Shown in pieces: positions 18,501-28,109 of a DNA stretch of 64,000 nucleotides. Made by a program: the position numbers and the translations under genes. The first letter of the stretch is position 1. Every line of letters starts with the position of its first letter. The notes beneath the pieces were generated by a model, which made no database searches, was not told where the DNA came from, and saw nothing but the letters and a program-made list of their open reading frames with translations. Source of the DNA: Cognatundibacterium curvum (lineage in GTDB: Bacteria; Pseudomonadota; Gammaproteobacteria; Burkholderiales; Burkholderiaceae_D); contig NZ_JACOGD010000008.1 in NCBI RefSeq assembly GCF_014284235.1, positions 1-64,000 on the forward strand, in the 5' to 3' direction.

Positions 18501-18723
18501 CGTCACGGCTCAGCGTGCTTCCCTGTATGTTGCGCCAGTTGGCATAGACATCATGGGTAATGACTTTTTTGGCACTGACCGGTATTGGTGCCGCCAGTGC
18601 GGCTTCTGTTGCCAGACTGGCTGCATGGGAGGCAGGTGACCAGGTTCCGGATAAGACGCCTAACATCAGTGCGGCAGCACATACGGGACGCCAGGCAGGC
18701 AAGCGGTAGGAAAACTTAGACAT
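15517..18723 (-). CDS. Secreted S9-family (prolyl oligopeptidase-like) serine peptidase
   Basis: A 1068-aa exported peptidase. A signal peptide covers about residues 1-34 (ending SPASHAA). A beta-propeller-like N-terminal region (about 50-700) is followed by an alpha/beta-hydrolase domain. The catalytic triad is recognisable: Ser in GHSWGAYQ near residue 867, Asp in HNDEDDAVPW near 956 and His in GEKHGLRDREN near 989. The propeller region carries several Lys/Glu/Asp-rich low-complexity inserts, the clearest at about 261-303 with KDSKDSKDSK repeats. The protein is longer than typical prolyl oligopeptidases (about 700-800 aa) because of these inserts. It lies just downstream of an unknown periplasmic protein gene on the same strand. 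Confidence 0.92.
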   Translation of the reverse strand: MSKFSYRLPAWRPVCAAALMLGVLSGTWSPASHAASLATEAALAAPIPVSAKKVITHDVYANWRNIQGSTLSRDGLWAAYALTAQEGDGEVVFRHLKDGREFRSPRGAAPLFSADGKFAAFAVRPTRAEQEKAKKEKKKPEDAPKSGLGIIDLQSGKIELIERVKQYAWSEEGGGWLAVLMEAVPEAKKDAKKDSAENKKDLDEADQVARAAAAGAPGAAAKKKESGSELLLIDVANSQRISLKDVGEMLWAKNGSALAYTLKPALKDSKDSKDSKEQAKDANKEVNKEATKESAKEVAELAAKEGVYLFTPADQQQLQIFSGTGSIKHLRFDEDGKQLAFLSNRDDLAKRRAEEEKKPKKAPAADAAAEKEDPAVYQLYYWKNAERNATLLASAATPGMPEKWGVSEFGELGFSKDGQRLFLGTAEIQKAEPKDAPEPVKVDLWHWKDPELQSVQKVRAEKDKQKNYKAVIHLADQRFVQLGSVQIPAVSVNDNPDFAMGSSDVPYKMLLSWDGSYRDVYAIDLKTGQSRLLAQKQRFVAGMSPAGKYVLGFDAKNYSWQAWSTADGKQVNLTGKIKARFEDHEHDTPQPRSPYGYAGWTEGDRSVVLYDQFDLWEVTPATLASRNLSQGYGRAHQLQLRYINLENTRPEVMEEPTPVAESKPLAQGDWMLSALNENTRASGFYQMPANGAQPQQLVFGDKLYGGVIKAKKADTVLFTRQSFTEFPDVWASDVKLNTPQKISQANPQQAQYNWGTQEIIEYSTTDGRKLKALLAKPENFDPAKKYPMMVYIYEKMTDNLHRHTVPAPSQNINVTRYLSNGYIVLRPDITYTTGHPGRSALQAVTGAVNKVVGMGFVDAKRVGIQGHSWGAYQINYLITRTNMFAAAEAGASMANMTSGYGGIRWGAGVSRAFQYETGQSRMGGTPWNKTAEYIENSPLFQIDKVKTPYLTKHNDEDDAVPWYQAIEFFTALRRLGKEAYWFNYNGEKHGLRDRENVKHYTVHMAEFFDHFLLGAGRPGWMEKPIPYLERGKRDVTPLFKPADSKGKEAKAVQPAKVEENTSAAAVAN

Positions 18724-18777
18724 AATATAAACTCAAAGGCTGAGGGATAAACAAAGAGTGCACCGCACTCACATGAT

Positions 18778-19548
18778 TCAGGACAAGATATTCAGCGTGG
18801 TGACCGTACGCATTTCTGAGCGTTCGCCGGTACCGGAGCTCATATTTTTTCTTTCTTTTTTCTGTACCAGCAAACGGTCGCCGGTCACGGTATAGACCAG
18901 GTTGTCTTCATCGCGAATTTCAAAGCTGACGACGACAAAGGCACGGCCGGATATCTGCTGACTGGAACGGCTGGCCAGGGGCGTACCTTCTGCATCGACC
19001 CACACATCAAAACTACCTTCATACTTTTTGATGTATTTCTTTTCTTTTTCACTCAGCCTGTCGATGGATAATTCAAAATTTAACAGACGTGCCGGCTTGC
19101 CGTTATAGTTATCTGCTTTCTCACCTTTGAACTGGGCTCTTTCCAGTTTACGCAACAAGGCTGCTGCATAATTCACGACCGGTCGCAACTCAGACGGACT
19201 CAATTCTTTGATGCTGGACAGCGCCGGGGTTTTCGCTTTCGGATCTTTCTCTTTCGCACGTTCTTCAGCTTCCAGTTTACTCAACAAATCTTTAGAGAAC
19301 ACCAGTTGCAAGCCACGACTGCCGTCTTCCAGCTGTATGCTGGCCTGGCCTGAAATTTCCTCCAGATCCTTACCTTCACCAATGCGGTTATTGATGCGGG
19401 TTTCAACTTGTGCTTTGACTGGCGCACTGCCATGCAGGCGACTGAGCGCCGTTTTGAGGTCAGTCAGCCCATCGGCGTGGGCCGACAGCGCGCAGCTGGT
19501 GAAGACGATTGCAGCGGAAATCTGGTGTAAGGCAAGAGGCAGACGCAT
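18778..19548 (-). CDS. Periplasmic protein of unknown function
   Basis: A 256-aa protein with a clear signal peptide (cleavage after about residue 25, SAHADG). The body is rich in charged residues with beta-strand-like segments (DNLVYTVTGDRLLVQKKE) and a predicted helical stretch in the middle. I recognise no domain. It starts at an ATG with an AAAGGAAAG ribosome site and is followed after 54 bp by the secreted S9 peptidase on the same strand, so the two may be co-transcribed. A function in the periplasm linked to the peptidase is a guess. Confidence 0.7.
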   Translation of the reverse strand: MRLPLALHQISAAIVFTSCALSAHADGLTDLKTALSRLHGSAPVKAQVETRINNRIGEGKDLEEISGQASIQLEDGSRGLQLVFSKDLLSKLEAEERAKEKDPKAKTPALSSIKELSPSELRPVVNYAAALLRKLERAQFKGEKADNYNGKPARLLNFELSIDRLSEKEKKYIKKYEGSFDVWVDAEGTPLASRSSQQISGRAFVVVSFEIRDEDNLVYTVTGDRLLVQKKERKNMSSGTGERSEMRTVTTLNILS

Positions 19549-19597
19549 AGACTTTCCTTTTCAAAGAATTGTTGTGACCGGCAACGGTGACAGAAGT

Positions 19598-20233
19598 TCA
19601 GGCTGCCAGTGCTTTTGTTTTGAGCTCACGCCAATGCAGATACACCAGCAAAGCGACATGCGCATCATTGGCTGCATAAAAGATTTGCTTCTCGCTTAAA
19701 GGATGTTGGGCCCAGTTCGAGGTGGAAGTTTTTTTGGACTTACTCATCTGCATGCCAAAATACTTGGCGACCGCAGCCTTAACGCCCATATCACGCTGCT
19801 TGCTTTCGCGCATCACGCGTGCCAGGTCCAGCACATTGGCCGTCACAATACCGAATTTACTTTTCAAATGGCGCAAGTCGTCGACCAGGCCGAAACCGAC
19901 TTTTTGTATCGCAGGCTGTTCCAGCAGCTGGCGGATGACCACGATAGCCTCGGCCTGCAATGCGGTAGTCAGCGGAAATAAGAAGGCCTGGCTCTCTGTA
20001 GCGAGTTGCACCAGATGCGGCCCCTCACTTTTCTGGCCCTTTTGAAACACAGGTTTGGTCTCAGTATCGAAGCCAAGTATGCTGGCGCTCTGCAATTGTG
20101 TGTATGCATATTGCAAGCTTACGGCATCTTCTACCATACAGATTTGCTGGCGCTTCAGCCCGGGATAGGCGGGCAACGCAGATTCAGGCTCCGGCTGCGC
20201 TTCATCTTGTTCTTGTTGTGGTTCTTGATTCAT
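19598..20233 (-). CDS. RNase D-like 3'-5' exonuclease (DEDDy family)
   Basis: A 211-aa cytosolic protein with the exonuclease signatures in order: LGFDTETKPVF (motif I, Asp and Glu), VGFGLVDDLRHLKSKFG (motif II, Asp) and YAANDAHVALLVY (motif III, Tyr and Asp). These acidic residues bind two metal ions for 3'-5' hydrolysis. It lacks the C-terminal HRDC domains of full RNase D (about 375 aa), so it belongs to the short single-domain group found in many proteobacteria. Whether RNA or DNA is the substrate is not decided by sequence. Confidence 0.88.
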   Translation of the reverse strand: MNQEPQQEQDEAQPEPESALPAYPGLKRQQICMVEDAVSLQYAYTQLQSASILGFDTETKPVFQKGQKSEGPHLVQLATESQAFLFPLTTALQAEAIVVIRQLLEQPAIQKVGFGLVDDLRHLKSKFGIVTANVLDLARVMRESKQRDMGVKAAVAKYFGMQMSKSKKTSTSNWAQHPLSEKQIFYAANDAHVALLVYLHWRELKTKALAA

Positions 20234-20324
20234 TAATCTGTTTCTTTATACTTAACTGGAGTTGCGCTGCGCTGGCTTGGCTCAAGCATAGCGACTGTTG
20301 CGCAAGGGTGCGCATTAATGTCCA

Positions 20325-20582
20325 TTAATGCTCACTATCGGCCTCATCCTTATTTTCTGTAGTATCTTTATCTATGCGACGTCTGGCCGGCGCAGCGGAC
20401 GGCTGTAAACTGACCAGCACCACATTATCCTGCCCGGTACTGAGCGCCACAATTTCGTCTTCACCGGTCTGGAAATGATACAGGGTGGCAGTACCTACCG
20501 CAGCAGAACTCAGCAATTTGGCTTCAACCAGCAATTGTGCCAGCTCAGCGCGCTGTCCGGCATGCCATCTGAGCTTAGTCAT
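20325..20582 (-). CDS. Small conserved-looking protein of unknown function
   Basis: An 85-aa protein starting MTKLRWHAGQRAELAQLL, with a compact N-terminal part of about 65 residues and a hydrophilic Asp/Glu/Lys-rich tail. Its ATG overlaps the end of the preceding PAS-GGDEF-EAL gene by 8 bp, which implies translational coupling and supports its reality. No domain is recognised. It may modulate or be co-regulated with the c-di-GMP protein, but this is inference from position only. Confidence 0.6.
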   Translation of the reverse strand: MTKLRWHAGQRAELAQLLVEAKLLSSAAVGTATLYHFQTGEDEIVALSTGQDNVVLVSLQPSAAPARRRIDKDTTENKDEADSEH

Positions 20583-23064
20583 GTTTTAGCACCTTTTGCT
20601 TCACCTGAAACTGAGCGAAACTCTGCGCATCCATAGGACGCGCAAAATAATACCCTTGTACCTGACTGCAGCGCATCTCGCGCAATAACTGGATTTGCTC
20701 CAGACGCTCTACCCCTTCCGCGACCACATTTAATCCCAGACTCAGGCCCATGGCAATCACAGCGCTGGCAATCGCCGCATCATCAGGATCAGTATGAATA
20801 TCGTTGACAAAGGATTTATCAATCTTTAGTTCATCGATAGGAAAGCGACGCAGATAAGATAAGCTCGAATAGCCGGTACCGAAATCATCCAGTGAAATCG
20901 ACAAACCCAGCTTTTTCAAAGAGCGCAAGGTAGTCAGTGTGCTGTCCACGTCCTGCATCACCATGCTCTCCGTCAGCTCCAGCGTGATATAGGCAGGATT
21001 CGCACCGGTGGCCGCAATAATCGCAGCGATCCGGCCAGCCAGGTCGTCCTGTCTGAACTGGCGTGAAGACATGTTGACTGCCACCTTTAAGTCACCCAGC
21101 CCCTGCTCACGCCAACGTACTTGCTGGCGACAGGCTTCGGCCAGCACCCATTCGCCCAGCGGCAGTATCAGGCCGGTTTCTTCCGCCAGAGGAATAAATT
21201 CCACCGGATGCACCATGCCTATCTGTGGATGATTCCAGCGTACCAGCGCCTCGGCGCCGACGATAGTCTGTTGATCAAGATCGATTTTCGGCTGGTAATG
21301 CAGCAGAAATTCGTTACGCTCCAGACCGCGCCGCAAAGCACTTTCCATATTCAGGCGGCTGATCGCATTCAAGCCCATTTCCGGCACAAACTGGCGCATG
21401 CTGTTACGCCCATGTTCCTTCACGCGGTACATCGCGATATCGGCATAACGCAGCAAAATTTCGCCATGATCGCCATCACGCGGATACACCGAAATCCCGA
21501 TGCTGGCGGTCACAAATACATCCACCGCCTGAATCTGGATAGGACGGGACAAGGCTTGCAGAATTTTATCGGCAACGGTATCGGCATCACTGCTGTCGGG
21601 CAAATCAGTCAGCACAACCACGAACTCATCCCCGCCCAGACGTGCAACCGTATCCGTGTCACGCACACATTGCCGTAGCCTGTGAGCCACCTGCTTGAGC
21701 ATTTCATCACCGGCCCCATGACCTGAGCCATCATTGATCAGTTTAAAGTGGTCAAGATCGAGCAGCAGCACCCCGACGTGCAAATCCTGACGCTTTGCCC
21801 AGGCAATTGCCTGGGTGATGCGGTCATTGAGCAAATTACGATTGGCCAGCCCGGTCAGGCTGTCATGATTCGCCTGATATTCCAGTTCTCTCTGATAATT
21901 GACGCGTTCACTGACGTCATTAATCACGCTGACAAAATGGGTGGTGTTTGCGCCTCGTGCATCTTTGACTGGCGAGATATGCAATTCATTCCAGAACTGA
22001 GTGCCATCTTTACGGTAATTGCGCAACAAAGCCCGGCCCTCGCGCTTTTCGCGCAAGGCGGTACGAATTTCTTCCAGATCCGGCTGCTGCAAATCGTCGC
22101 GTACCAGAAAGCGCCCTTCGCGCCCGATCACCTCGTCTGCGCAATAGCCGGTAATCCGTTCAAAAGCGGGATTGACATAGACGATGGAGTGATCATTGGC
22201 ATCGCTGCGCGTAATCATGATGCCGTTACTGCTGGAAACCAGTGCCTGTTCGCGCAGCAGCAAAGCCTGCTCCACTTCTTTCAGCTGAAACTGGGATGCG
22301 CTCAAATCCTGACGGATCGCGACCAGATGGGTAATCCTGCCATCCACGTCGGCGAGCGGGCTCACCACCTGTTTTTCCCAGTAACGCTGACCGTCACGGG
22401 TGCGGCTCAGAATATCGCCATGCCAGTGCTGCCCCAGCGTCAGCGCCTGGAATTCAGCCTGTAGACGCTGATCGGTACCATCCCCGCTATTCCACAACAC
22501 AGGAATCCCCAGTAACTCCTCGAAGCGATAAGCCGTTCTTTGCAGATAAGCCTGATTACAATACTCCAGCTTGCCTGCGCGATCTGTGATGAGTACAGAG
22601 AGCGGGCTTTGTGCAATCGCCAGCGCCAGCAATTCCAGGTTATCCTGCAAATTCTGATGTTCGTGCGTGGTCAGCACTGCATCGACTGCGCGCCCGAGTT
22701 CCTGAGAAATACGGGTCAACAGCTGTCCGGTTTCAGCTTCATCCCACAGGCTTGCAGGTCCGCATACTTCCAGCAACACATCGCAACCGGTGCGTGTCAG
22801 CGTTCTGCGCTGCACAGGCTGATCCACGCTGTCCGCATCAGCACCAGCTGCAAAATGCAGCGTCAACTGCTCGCTGTTCAGCGTCAGCGCGCAACGCTGA
22901 TAGCCGGCACGGGTGACCATGATGCGGCAAAACACCTGCAGCATCTGCTCTATGCTGTCGGGGTACCACAAACAATGCGTGAGTTCGCCCAGCAGGCGAT
23001 ACCAGGCTTCGAGACGCTGTGATTCTGCGTCCAGCACATCCTCGACCGGTGCGCTTATTTTCAT
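20575..23064 (-). CDS. PAS-GGDEF-EAL cyclic di-GMP signalling protein
   Basis: An 829-aa soluble protein. The N-terminal part (about 1-140) looks GAF-like, then come two PAS/PAC modules (about 145-265 and 270-395). A GGDEF domain follows with an intact GGDEF motif near residue 475, then an EAL domain (EALVRW near residue 605, plus DDFGTGYSS and KIDKSFV). Both catalytic motifs look intact, so it could make or degrade c-di-GMP; in such hybrids one activity often dominates. The start is ATG 23064 with GGAG 11 nt upstream; the in-frame TTG at 23073 lies too close to that site. Overlaps the downstream 85-aa gene. Confidence 0.92.
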   Translation of the reverse strand: MKISAPVEDVLDAESQRLEAWYRLLGELTHCLWYPDSIEQMLQVFCRIMVTRAGYQRCALTLNSEQLTLHFAAGADADSVDQPVQRRTLTRTGCDVLLEVCGPASLWDEAETGQLLTRISQELGRAVDAVLTTHEHQNLQDNLELLALAIAQSPLSVLITDRAGKLEYCNQAYLQRTAYRFEELLGIPVLWNSGDGTDQRLQAEFQALTLGQHWHGDILSRTRDGQRYWEKQVVSPLADVDGRITHLVAIRQDLSASQFQLKEVEQALLLREQALVSSSNGIMITRSDANDHSIVYVNPAFERITGYCADEVIGREGRFLVRDDLQQPDLEEIRTALREKREGRALLRNYRKDGTQFWNELHISPVKDARGANTTHFVSVINDVSERVNYQRELEYQANHDSLTGLANRNLLNDRITQAIAWAKRQDLHVGVLLLDLDHFKLINDGSGHGAGDEMLKQVAHRLRQCVRDTDTVARLGGDEFVVVLTDLPDSSDADTVADKILQALSRPIQIQAVDVFVTASIGISVYPRDGDHGEILLRYADIAMYRVKEHGRNSMRQFVPEMGLNAISRLNMESALRRGLERNEFLLHYQPKIDLDQQTIVGAEALVRWNHPQIGMVHPVEFIPLAEETGLILPLGEWVLAEACRQQVRWREQGLGDLKVAVNMSSRQFRQDDLAGRIAAIIAATGANPAYITLELTESMVMQDVDSTLTTLRSLKKLGLSISLDDFGTGYSSLSYLRRFPIDELKIDKSFVNDIHTDPDDAAIASAVIAMGLSLGLNVVAEGVERLEQIQLLREMRCSQVQGYYFARPMDAQSFAQFQVKQKVLKHD

Positions 23065-23506
23065 ATTTGGCAAGTCTCCTCTCAGCCAACTTCATCGACA
23101 GGTCAAGCAGACATCCCTCCCCCTGCTGGCAGCGGATGCTGAAGGCGACTGAGGCTGCGCTTGCGAGCGGGTGCATCTGCCTTAACGCAAGCAATAACTG
23201 CCTGTTGTGTCTGTCCTGTTTGCTATTATTTTTTTAAAAATCAGGTCGCCGCTGCCTATGAAATCTGGCGATGATGATGTGCGTGCGCCGGCCAAATTTA
23301 TACCCTGTAACAAGTGTTACCGCAATAGAAACATTGCATCAGGAACGGTCTGAGCGCAAATAACTTGTTGCGCAGCGCAGCAAGAGCGCCATATCAACAG
23401 CGCCAGCAGCTGTCTTATCAGTAAGAAGCATGATTTCTAGGTTAAAATCTAAGGTTTGGCAAACCATTTTCTCCACTCCATCCGGAGTCACAAGGCAGAT
23501 AGCACG
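23065..23506. other. Intergenic region between the c-di-GMP gene and glyQ
   Basis: About 440 bp between two divergent genes, expected to hold both promoters. A TAAAAT candidate -10 for glyQ occurs around 23442-23448 but its -35 is weak. Short open frames here overlap both neighbours and look like shadows. No RNA structure was recognised. Confidence 0.45.
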
Positions 23507-24481
23507 ATGCTCACATTTCAACAAATCATCCTGACATTACAAGATTACTGGGGCAAGCAGGGTTGCGCCCTGTTGCAACCTTACGATATGGAAGTGGGCG
23601 CCGGGACTTCGCACACCGGTACTTTCCTGCGCGCCATCGGCCCGGAACCCTGGCGCGCCGCCTATGTACAGCCATCACGCCGCCCTAAAGACGGCCGTTA
23701 TGGCGAAAACCCTAACCGTCTGCAACACTATTATCAGTATCAGGTTGTGCTGAAACCGGCACCGGAAAATATTCTGGATCTTTACCTGGGTTCGCTTAAG
23801 GCGCTGGGTCTGGACCTGCAGCAAAACGATATCCGTTTTGTTGAAGATGACTGGGAAAATCCTACCCTGGGTGCCTGGGGTCTGGGCTGGGAAGTCTGGC
23901 TCAATGGCATGGAAGTCACGCAATTCACCTATTTCCAGCAAGTCGGCGGTCTGGATTGCAAGCCAATTCTGGGCGAAATCACGTATGGCATAGAACGTCT
24001 GGCCATGTATCTGCAAGGCGTAGAAAACGTGTATGACCTGGTCTGGACAGAACGCGAAGAAAACGGCAAAACCGTACGCCTGTCCTACGGCGATGTATTC
24101 CATCAGAATGAAGTCGAACAATCGACCTTTAATTTTGAATATTCAAACACTGATTTCCTGTTCTCGCTGTTTAACAACTACGAAGCAGAAGCCAAGCGCC
24201 TGCTGGAGGTCACAGAAAAATCACTGGCCCTGCCTGCTTACGAAATGATTTTGAAAGCAGCCCACACCTTCAATCTGCTGGATGCACGCGGCGCAATTTC
24301 GGTCACTGAGCGCGCAGCCTACATAGGCCGCATCCGCAATCTGTCGCGCGCGGTAGCCGCTGCGTATTACGCTTCGCGTGAAGCGCTGGGCTTCCCTATG
24401 TGTGCTGCTGACGATATCCATAAGCCAGCGCCGTCGGTCAACTCCGCAGCCGCCGCAGCCACGACAACAGACGCTGCCTGA
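23507..24481 (+). CDS. glyQ: Glycine--tRNA ligase alpha subunit
   Basis: A 324-aa subunit of the bacterial alpha2-beta2 glycyl-tRNA synthetase; it carries the class II catalytic core that activates glycine and charges tRNA-Gly. The sequence is unmistakable: [40 protein letters not shown] and the motif 2 region with [19 protein letters not shown]. The start is ATG 23507; an in-frame ATG-free extension upstream to 23456 is not expected in the family. glyS follows 35 bp downstream in the same operon. Confidence 0.98.
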   Translation: MLTFQQIILTLQDYWGKQGCALLQPYDMEVGAGTSHTGTFLRAIGPEPWRAAYVQPSRRPKDGRYGENPNRLQHYYQYQVVLKPAPENILDLYLGSLKALGLDLQQNDIRFVEDDWENPTLGAWGLGWEVWLNGMEVTQFTYFQQVGGLDCKPILGEITYGIERLAMYLQGVENVYDLVWTEREENGKTVRLSYGDVFHQNEVEQSTFNFEYSNTDFLFSLFNNYEAEAKRLLEVTEKSLALPAYEMILKAAHTFNLLDARGAISVTERAAYIGRIRNLSRAVAAAYYASREALGFPMCAADDIHKPAPSVNSAAAAATTTDAA

Positions 24482-24516
24482 GTCAGCAGCCGGACAGAAT
24501 GGACAGGAATTTCTAT

Positions 24517-26601
24517 ATGAACCAAACTTTATTAGTCGAATTATTTACTGAAGAACTGCCGCCGAAAGCGCTGGCAAAACTGGGCGAAGCCTTTGCCGCC
24601 GGTATCGTTGCCGGCCTGCAGTCGCGCGATTTTTTAGAGGCCACTTCGGTCGCTACGTCGTATGCCTCACCACGCCGTCTGGCAGTCAGCATCACCCAGG
24701 TGCGTGCGACCTCACCCGACAAACAAATGCGTGACAAAGTGCTGCCGGTCTCAGTCGCACTCGATGCCAATGGCAATCCAACTGCACCGCTGGCGAAAAA
24801 ACTGGCTGCGATGGGTTTTGCCGATGTGCAGCTGAGCCAGCTGGAGCGTGCGCAAGATGGTAAGGCCGAGAGCTTTTTCTACAGCTATACCAGCGCTGGT
24901 TCTGCACTGGCACCGGCACTGCAAAGTGCACTGGAAGAATCCATCAGCAAACTGCCGATTCCTAAGGTCATGAGCTACCAGCGCCCCGATGGCAGCACCG
25001 TGCATTTTGTGCGTCCTGTGCATCAGCTGATCGCGCTGCATGGTGACAGCGTAGTGCCTCTGAGCTTGCTGGGTCTGCACAGCGACCGTCTGACTGGCGG
25101 CCACCGCTTCCTGTCTCAGGGTCAGGTCAGTATTGCGCACGCCGATGACTATGCCAGCACCTTGCAGCAAGAAGGAAAAGTCCTGGCGCATGTGGCACAG
25201 CGTAAAGAACAGATACGTCAGGCCCTGCTCGCTAAAGCAGGTGCTGACCTGGTGCTGATGCCTGATTCTTTGCTGGATGAAGTCACTGCGCTGGTCGAAT
25301 GGCCAGTGGTGTACGAATGCCATTTTGAGCAGGAATTTTTGGCCGTACCGCAGGAATGCCTGATCCTGACGATGCAGACCAATCAAAAGTATTTTGCGCT
25401 GACCGATGCACAAGGCAAGCTGCGCTCGCGCTTCCTGATCGTGTCCAACGTGGAAACCAGCGATCCGCAACATATCATCCAGGGTAATGAACGCGTGGTC
25501 CGTCCACGTCTGGCGGATGCGAAGTTCTTCTTCGAGCAGGATAAAAAGAAAAGCCTGGAATCACGTCTGCCGCTGCTGGCCAACGTGGTCTACCACAACA
25601 AACTGGGCACCCAGGCAGAGCGCACCCAGCGCGTGAAAACGCTGGCCGGTCAGATTGCAGGCATGCTGCAAGCAGATGTGGCACTGGCAGAACGCGCTGC
25701 ACTGCTGGCGAAAACCGATCTGCTGACCGATATGGTGGGCGAATTCCCTGAGCTGCAAGGCATCATGGGCACTTACTATGCGCTGCATGACGGTGAGCAT
25801 GCTGAAGTCGCTGCGGCCGCTTCAGAGCACTATCAGCCACGCTTTGCGGGTGATGCACTGCCGGCCAGTGCAACTGGTACCGCAGTGGCACTGGCAGACA
25901 AGCTGGAAACTCTGGTCGGTATCTGGGGCATAGGCCTGCAACCTACCGGCGACCGTGATCCTTTCGCGCTGCGCCGTCATGCACTCGGCGTATTGCGTAT
26001 GCTGGTGGAAAAGCAGCTGCCACTCTCGCTGAGCAGCCTGTTAGCCAACACCGTCGCGCTGTTCAGCGGCAATGCGCAGTTCAAGGACCCAAGCGCTGAA
26101 GTACTGAGCTTCCTGTACGACCGTCTGCGTGGTCAGTTGCGTGAACGCAGCTTCAGCCAGCATGAAGTGGAAGCTGTGGTCGCACAACAACCGGATACGC
26201 TAGACACCCTGGTCGCACGTCTGCAGGCAGTACAGGCCTTTGCTGCGCTGCCTGAATCAGCTTCACTGGCTGCTGCTAACAAGCGTATCACCAATATCCT
26301 CAAAAAAGCGGAAGTCAAACCAGGCACAGTCAATCCTGCCTTGTTGCAGGAAGCCGCTGAACAGGCGCTGGCCAAAGCGATGGATGACGTCAGACCGCAA
26401 GTCGATGCAGCTTTCAGCCAGGGTGATTACACCGGTGCGCTGAAAACCCTGGCAGCTTTGCGTGCCGAAGTCGACAGCTTCTTCAATGATGTGATGGTGA
26501 ATGCGGACGACCTGGCATTGCGTAATAACCGTCTGGCTCTGCTGTCTGCATTGCATGGCATGCTGAATCAGGTCGCCGATATTTCTAAACTGGCCGCCTG
26601 A
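24517..26601 (+). CDS. glyS: Glycine--tRNA ligase beta subunit
   Basis: A 694-aa beta subunit of glycyl-tRNA synthetase, which binds tRNA-Gly and is needed for aminoacylation. The N-terminus [19 protein letters not shown] and the internal MTNQKYF-like [11 protein letters not shown] and [14 protein letters not shown] segments are characteristic. The C-terminal third is the helical anticodon-binding region. ATG 24517 is preferred over an upstream frame start at 24499 because AGGAA lies 7-8 nt before it. Co-transcribed with glyQ and probably gmhB. Confidence 0.98.
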   Translation: MNQTLLVELFTEELPPKALAKLGEAFAAGIVAGLQSRDFLEATSVATSYASPRRLAVSITQVRATSPDKQMRDKVLPVSVALDANGNPTAPLAKKLAAMGFADVQLSQLERAQDGKAESFFYSYTSAGSALAPALQSALEESISKLPIPKVMSYQRPDGSTVHFVRPVHQLIALHGDSVVPLSLLGLHSDRLTGGHRFLSQGQVSIAHADDYASTLQQEGKVLAHVAQRKEQIRQALLAKAGADLVLMPDSLLDEVTALVEWPVVYECHFEQEFLAVPQECLILTMQTNQKYFALTDAQGKLRSRFLIVSNVETSDPQHIIQGNERVVRPRLADAKFFFEQDKKKSLESRLPLLANVVYHNKLGTQAERTQRVKTLAGQIAGMLQADVALAERAALLAKTDLLTDMVGEFPELQGIMGTYYALHDGEHAEVAAAASEHYQPRFAGDALPASATGTAVALADKLETLVGIWGIGLQPTGDRDPFALRRHALGVLRMLVEKQLPLSLSSLLANTVALFSGNAQFKDPSAEVLSFLYDRLRGQLRERSFSQHEVEAVVAQQPDTLDTLVARLQAVQAFAALPESASLAAANKRITNILKKAEVKPGTVNPALLQEAAEQALAKAMDDVRPQVDAAFSQGDYTGALKTLAALRAEVDSFFNDVMVNADDLALRNNRLALLSALHGMLNQVADISKLAA

Positions 26602-26623
26602 TATGCCAGAAAAAGGACAGCCT

Positions 26624-27184
26624 ATGAAACTCATCATTCTGGACCGCGATGGTGTCATCAACCACGACTCCGATGCTTTCATCAAATCCCCGGATGAATG
26701 GGTGCCTATCCCCGGCTCGCTGCAAGCCATCGCCCGCCTCAATCAGGCGGGTTATCAGGTGGTGGTTGCCACCAACCAGTCAGGGATAGGTCGTAAGCTG
26801 TTCGATATGGCGACCCTGAATGCGATACATCAGAAAATGCATCAGATGGCGCAGCAAGTCGGCGCCACCATCGATGCGATTTTCTTTTGTCCGCATATGG
26901 CCGACGATAACTGCGACTGCCGCAAACCTAAGCCTGGCATGCTGCATGAAATCGCACGCCGCTATGACATCAGCCTCAAAGGTGTGCACAGCGTGGGCGA
27001 TTCGCTGCGTGACTTGCAATCCGGCTTTGTGGTCGGATGCCTGCCACACCTGGTGCTGACCGGCAAAGGCCAGAAAACGCTGGACAAAGGCGGACTTCCA
27101 CCCGGTACCCGCATTTATCCGGATCTGGCGACGATGGTCGATCAGCTACTGGATGCACCAACAGAACAACAACACGCGAACTGA
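26624..27184 (+). CDS. gmhB: D-glycero-beta-D-manno-heptose 1,7-bisphosphate 7-phosphatase
   Basis: A 186-aa HAD-superfamily phosphatase that removes the 7-phosphate from heptose bisphosphate in ADP-heptose (lipopolysaccharide core) synthesis. HAD motif I (ILDRDGVIN), motif II (VATNQSG) and the structural zinc site (CPHMADDNCDCRKPKPGM) are intact, as are motif III/IV residues (VGDSLRDL). ATG 26624 is chosen for its AGGA site; an upstream ATG at 26603 lacks one. It lies between glyS and plsC, a common gene order in Burkholderiales. Confidence 0.95.
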   Translation: MKLIILDRDGVINHDSDAFIKSPDEWVPIPGSLQAIARLNQAGYQVVVATNQSGIGRKLFDMATLNAIHQKMHQMAQQVGATIDAIFFCPHMADDNCDCRKPKPGMLHEIARRYDISLKGVHSVGDSLRDLQSGFVVGCLPHLVLTGKGQKTLDKGGLPPGTRIYPDLATMVDQLLDAPTEQQHAN

Positions 27185-27209
27185 GTACAGATTCGCTACT
27201 GGAGAAGAC

Positions 27210-27947
27210 ATGTTTCGTTTTACCTGCTTTATCCGTTCGCTGATTTTCATGATCGTGATGGTCGTGGCGACAGTGATCTGGGCCCCCATCAGTATGCTGT
27301 TTGCTTTTTTGCCGTATAACCAGCGTTACTATGTGACCTCACGCTGGAACGTGTTCATCATCTGGGCTGCCAAAGTCATCTGTGGCATCCATTATGAACG
27401 CCGTGGCTGGGAAAATTTTCCGGATGAACCGGCCATCCTGCTGGCGAAACATCAGTCTGCCTGGGAAACCATCTTCCTGTTGATGGCAACCCCGCGTCCG
27501 CTGGTGTTTGTATTCAAAAAAGAAATCACTTATATCCCGTTTTTTGGCTGGGCGATTTCTTTGTTGCGCATGATACCGATAGACCGCAGTAAGGGAAAAG
27601 ATGCGTTTGCCCAAGTGGTCACACATGGTAAAAAACGCCTCGCAGACGGGCAATGGATCATCATGTTCCCTGAAGGTACGCGCATTGCTGTCGGCAAAAA
27701 AGGCACTTACAAAGGCGGTGGCGCGCGTCTTGCGGTAGAGACTAATACACAGGTCGTTCCTATCGCGCTGAACTCCGGTGAGTGCTGGCCGAAAAATTCT
27801 TTCATCAAAAAGCCCGGTACTGTCACCGTTTCTGTAGGAAAGCCGATTTCGTCTGAAGGAAAAACAGCGCCTGAGCTGATGCTGGAAGTGGAACAATGGA
27901 TAGAAGCTGAAATGCGGGTGATTTCACCGCGAGTCTACCAGGAATAA
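27210..27947 (+). CDS. plsC: 1-acyl-sn-glycerol-3-phosphate acyltransferase
   Basis: A 245-aa inner-membrane enzyme that acylates lysophosphatidic acid to phosphatidic acid in phospholipid synthesis. An N-terminal membrane helix (about residues 8-32) precedes the acyltransferase motifs: AKHQSAWE (motif I; HX4E here rather than the usual HX4D), FKKEITYIPFFGWA and the glycerophosphate-binding FPEGTR. ATG 27210 has GGAGAA 5 nt upstream and places the membrane helix at the usual distance. The gene overlaps no neighbour and ends at an intrinsic terminator. Confidence 0.93.
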   Translation: MFRFTCFIRSLIFMIVMVVATVIWAPISMLFAFLPYNQRYYVTSRWNVFIIWAAKVICGIHYERRGWENFPDEPAILLAKHQSAWETIFLLMATPRPLVFVFKKEITYIPFFGWAISLLRMIPIDRSKGKDAFAQVVTHGKKRLADGQWIIMFPEGTRIAVGKKGTYKGGGARLAVETNTQVVPIALNSGECWPKNSFIKKPGTVTVSVGKPISSEGKTAPELMLEVEQWIEAEMRVISPRVYQE

Positions 27948-27958
27948 GTCTGCCCTCA

Positions 27959-27984
27959 TGCCCTGTGATCAGGGCATTTTTTTT
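27959..27984 (+). terminator. Intrinsic terminator after plsC
   Basis: Stem TGCCCT / AGGGCA with loop GTGATC, followed by eight T. It ends the glyQS-gmhB-plsC unit. Confidence 0.92.
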
Positions 27985-28109
27985 GCATAAACCAGGTCTG
28001 CTGTGCGAAGTTTTGCGACTTGGTATACATTGCTGTCCTGAACCAGTCGCTGTGCCAGTTTCTACCACTCTCTATGTCATCTTTCTCTTCGCTAGGAAAA
28101 GCTATACAA

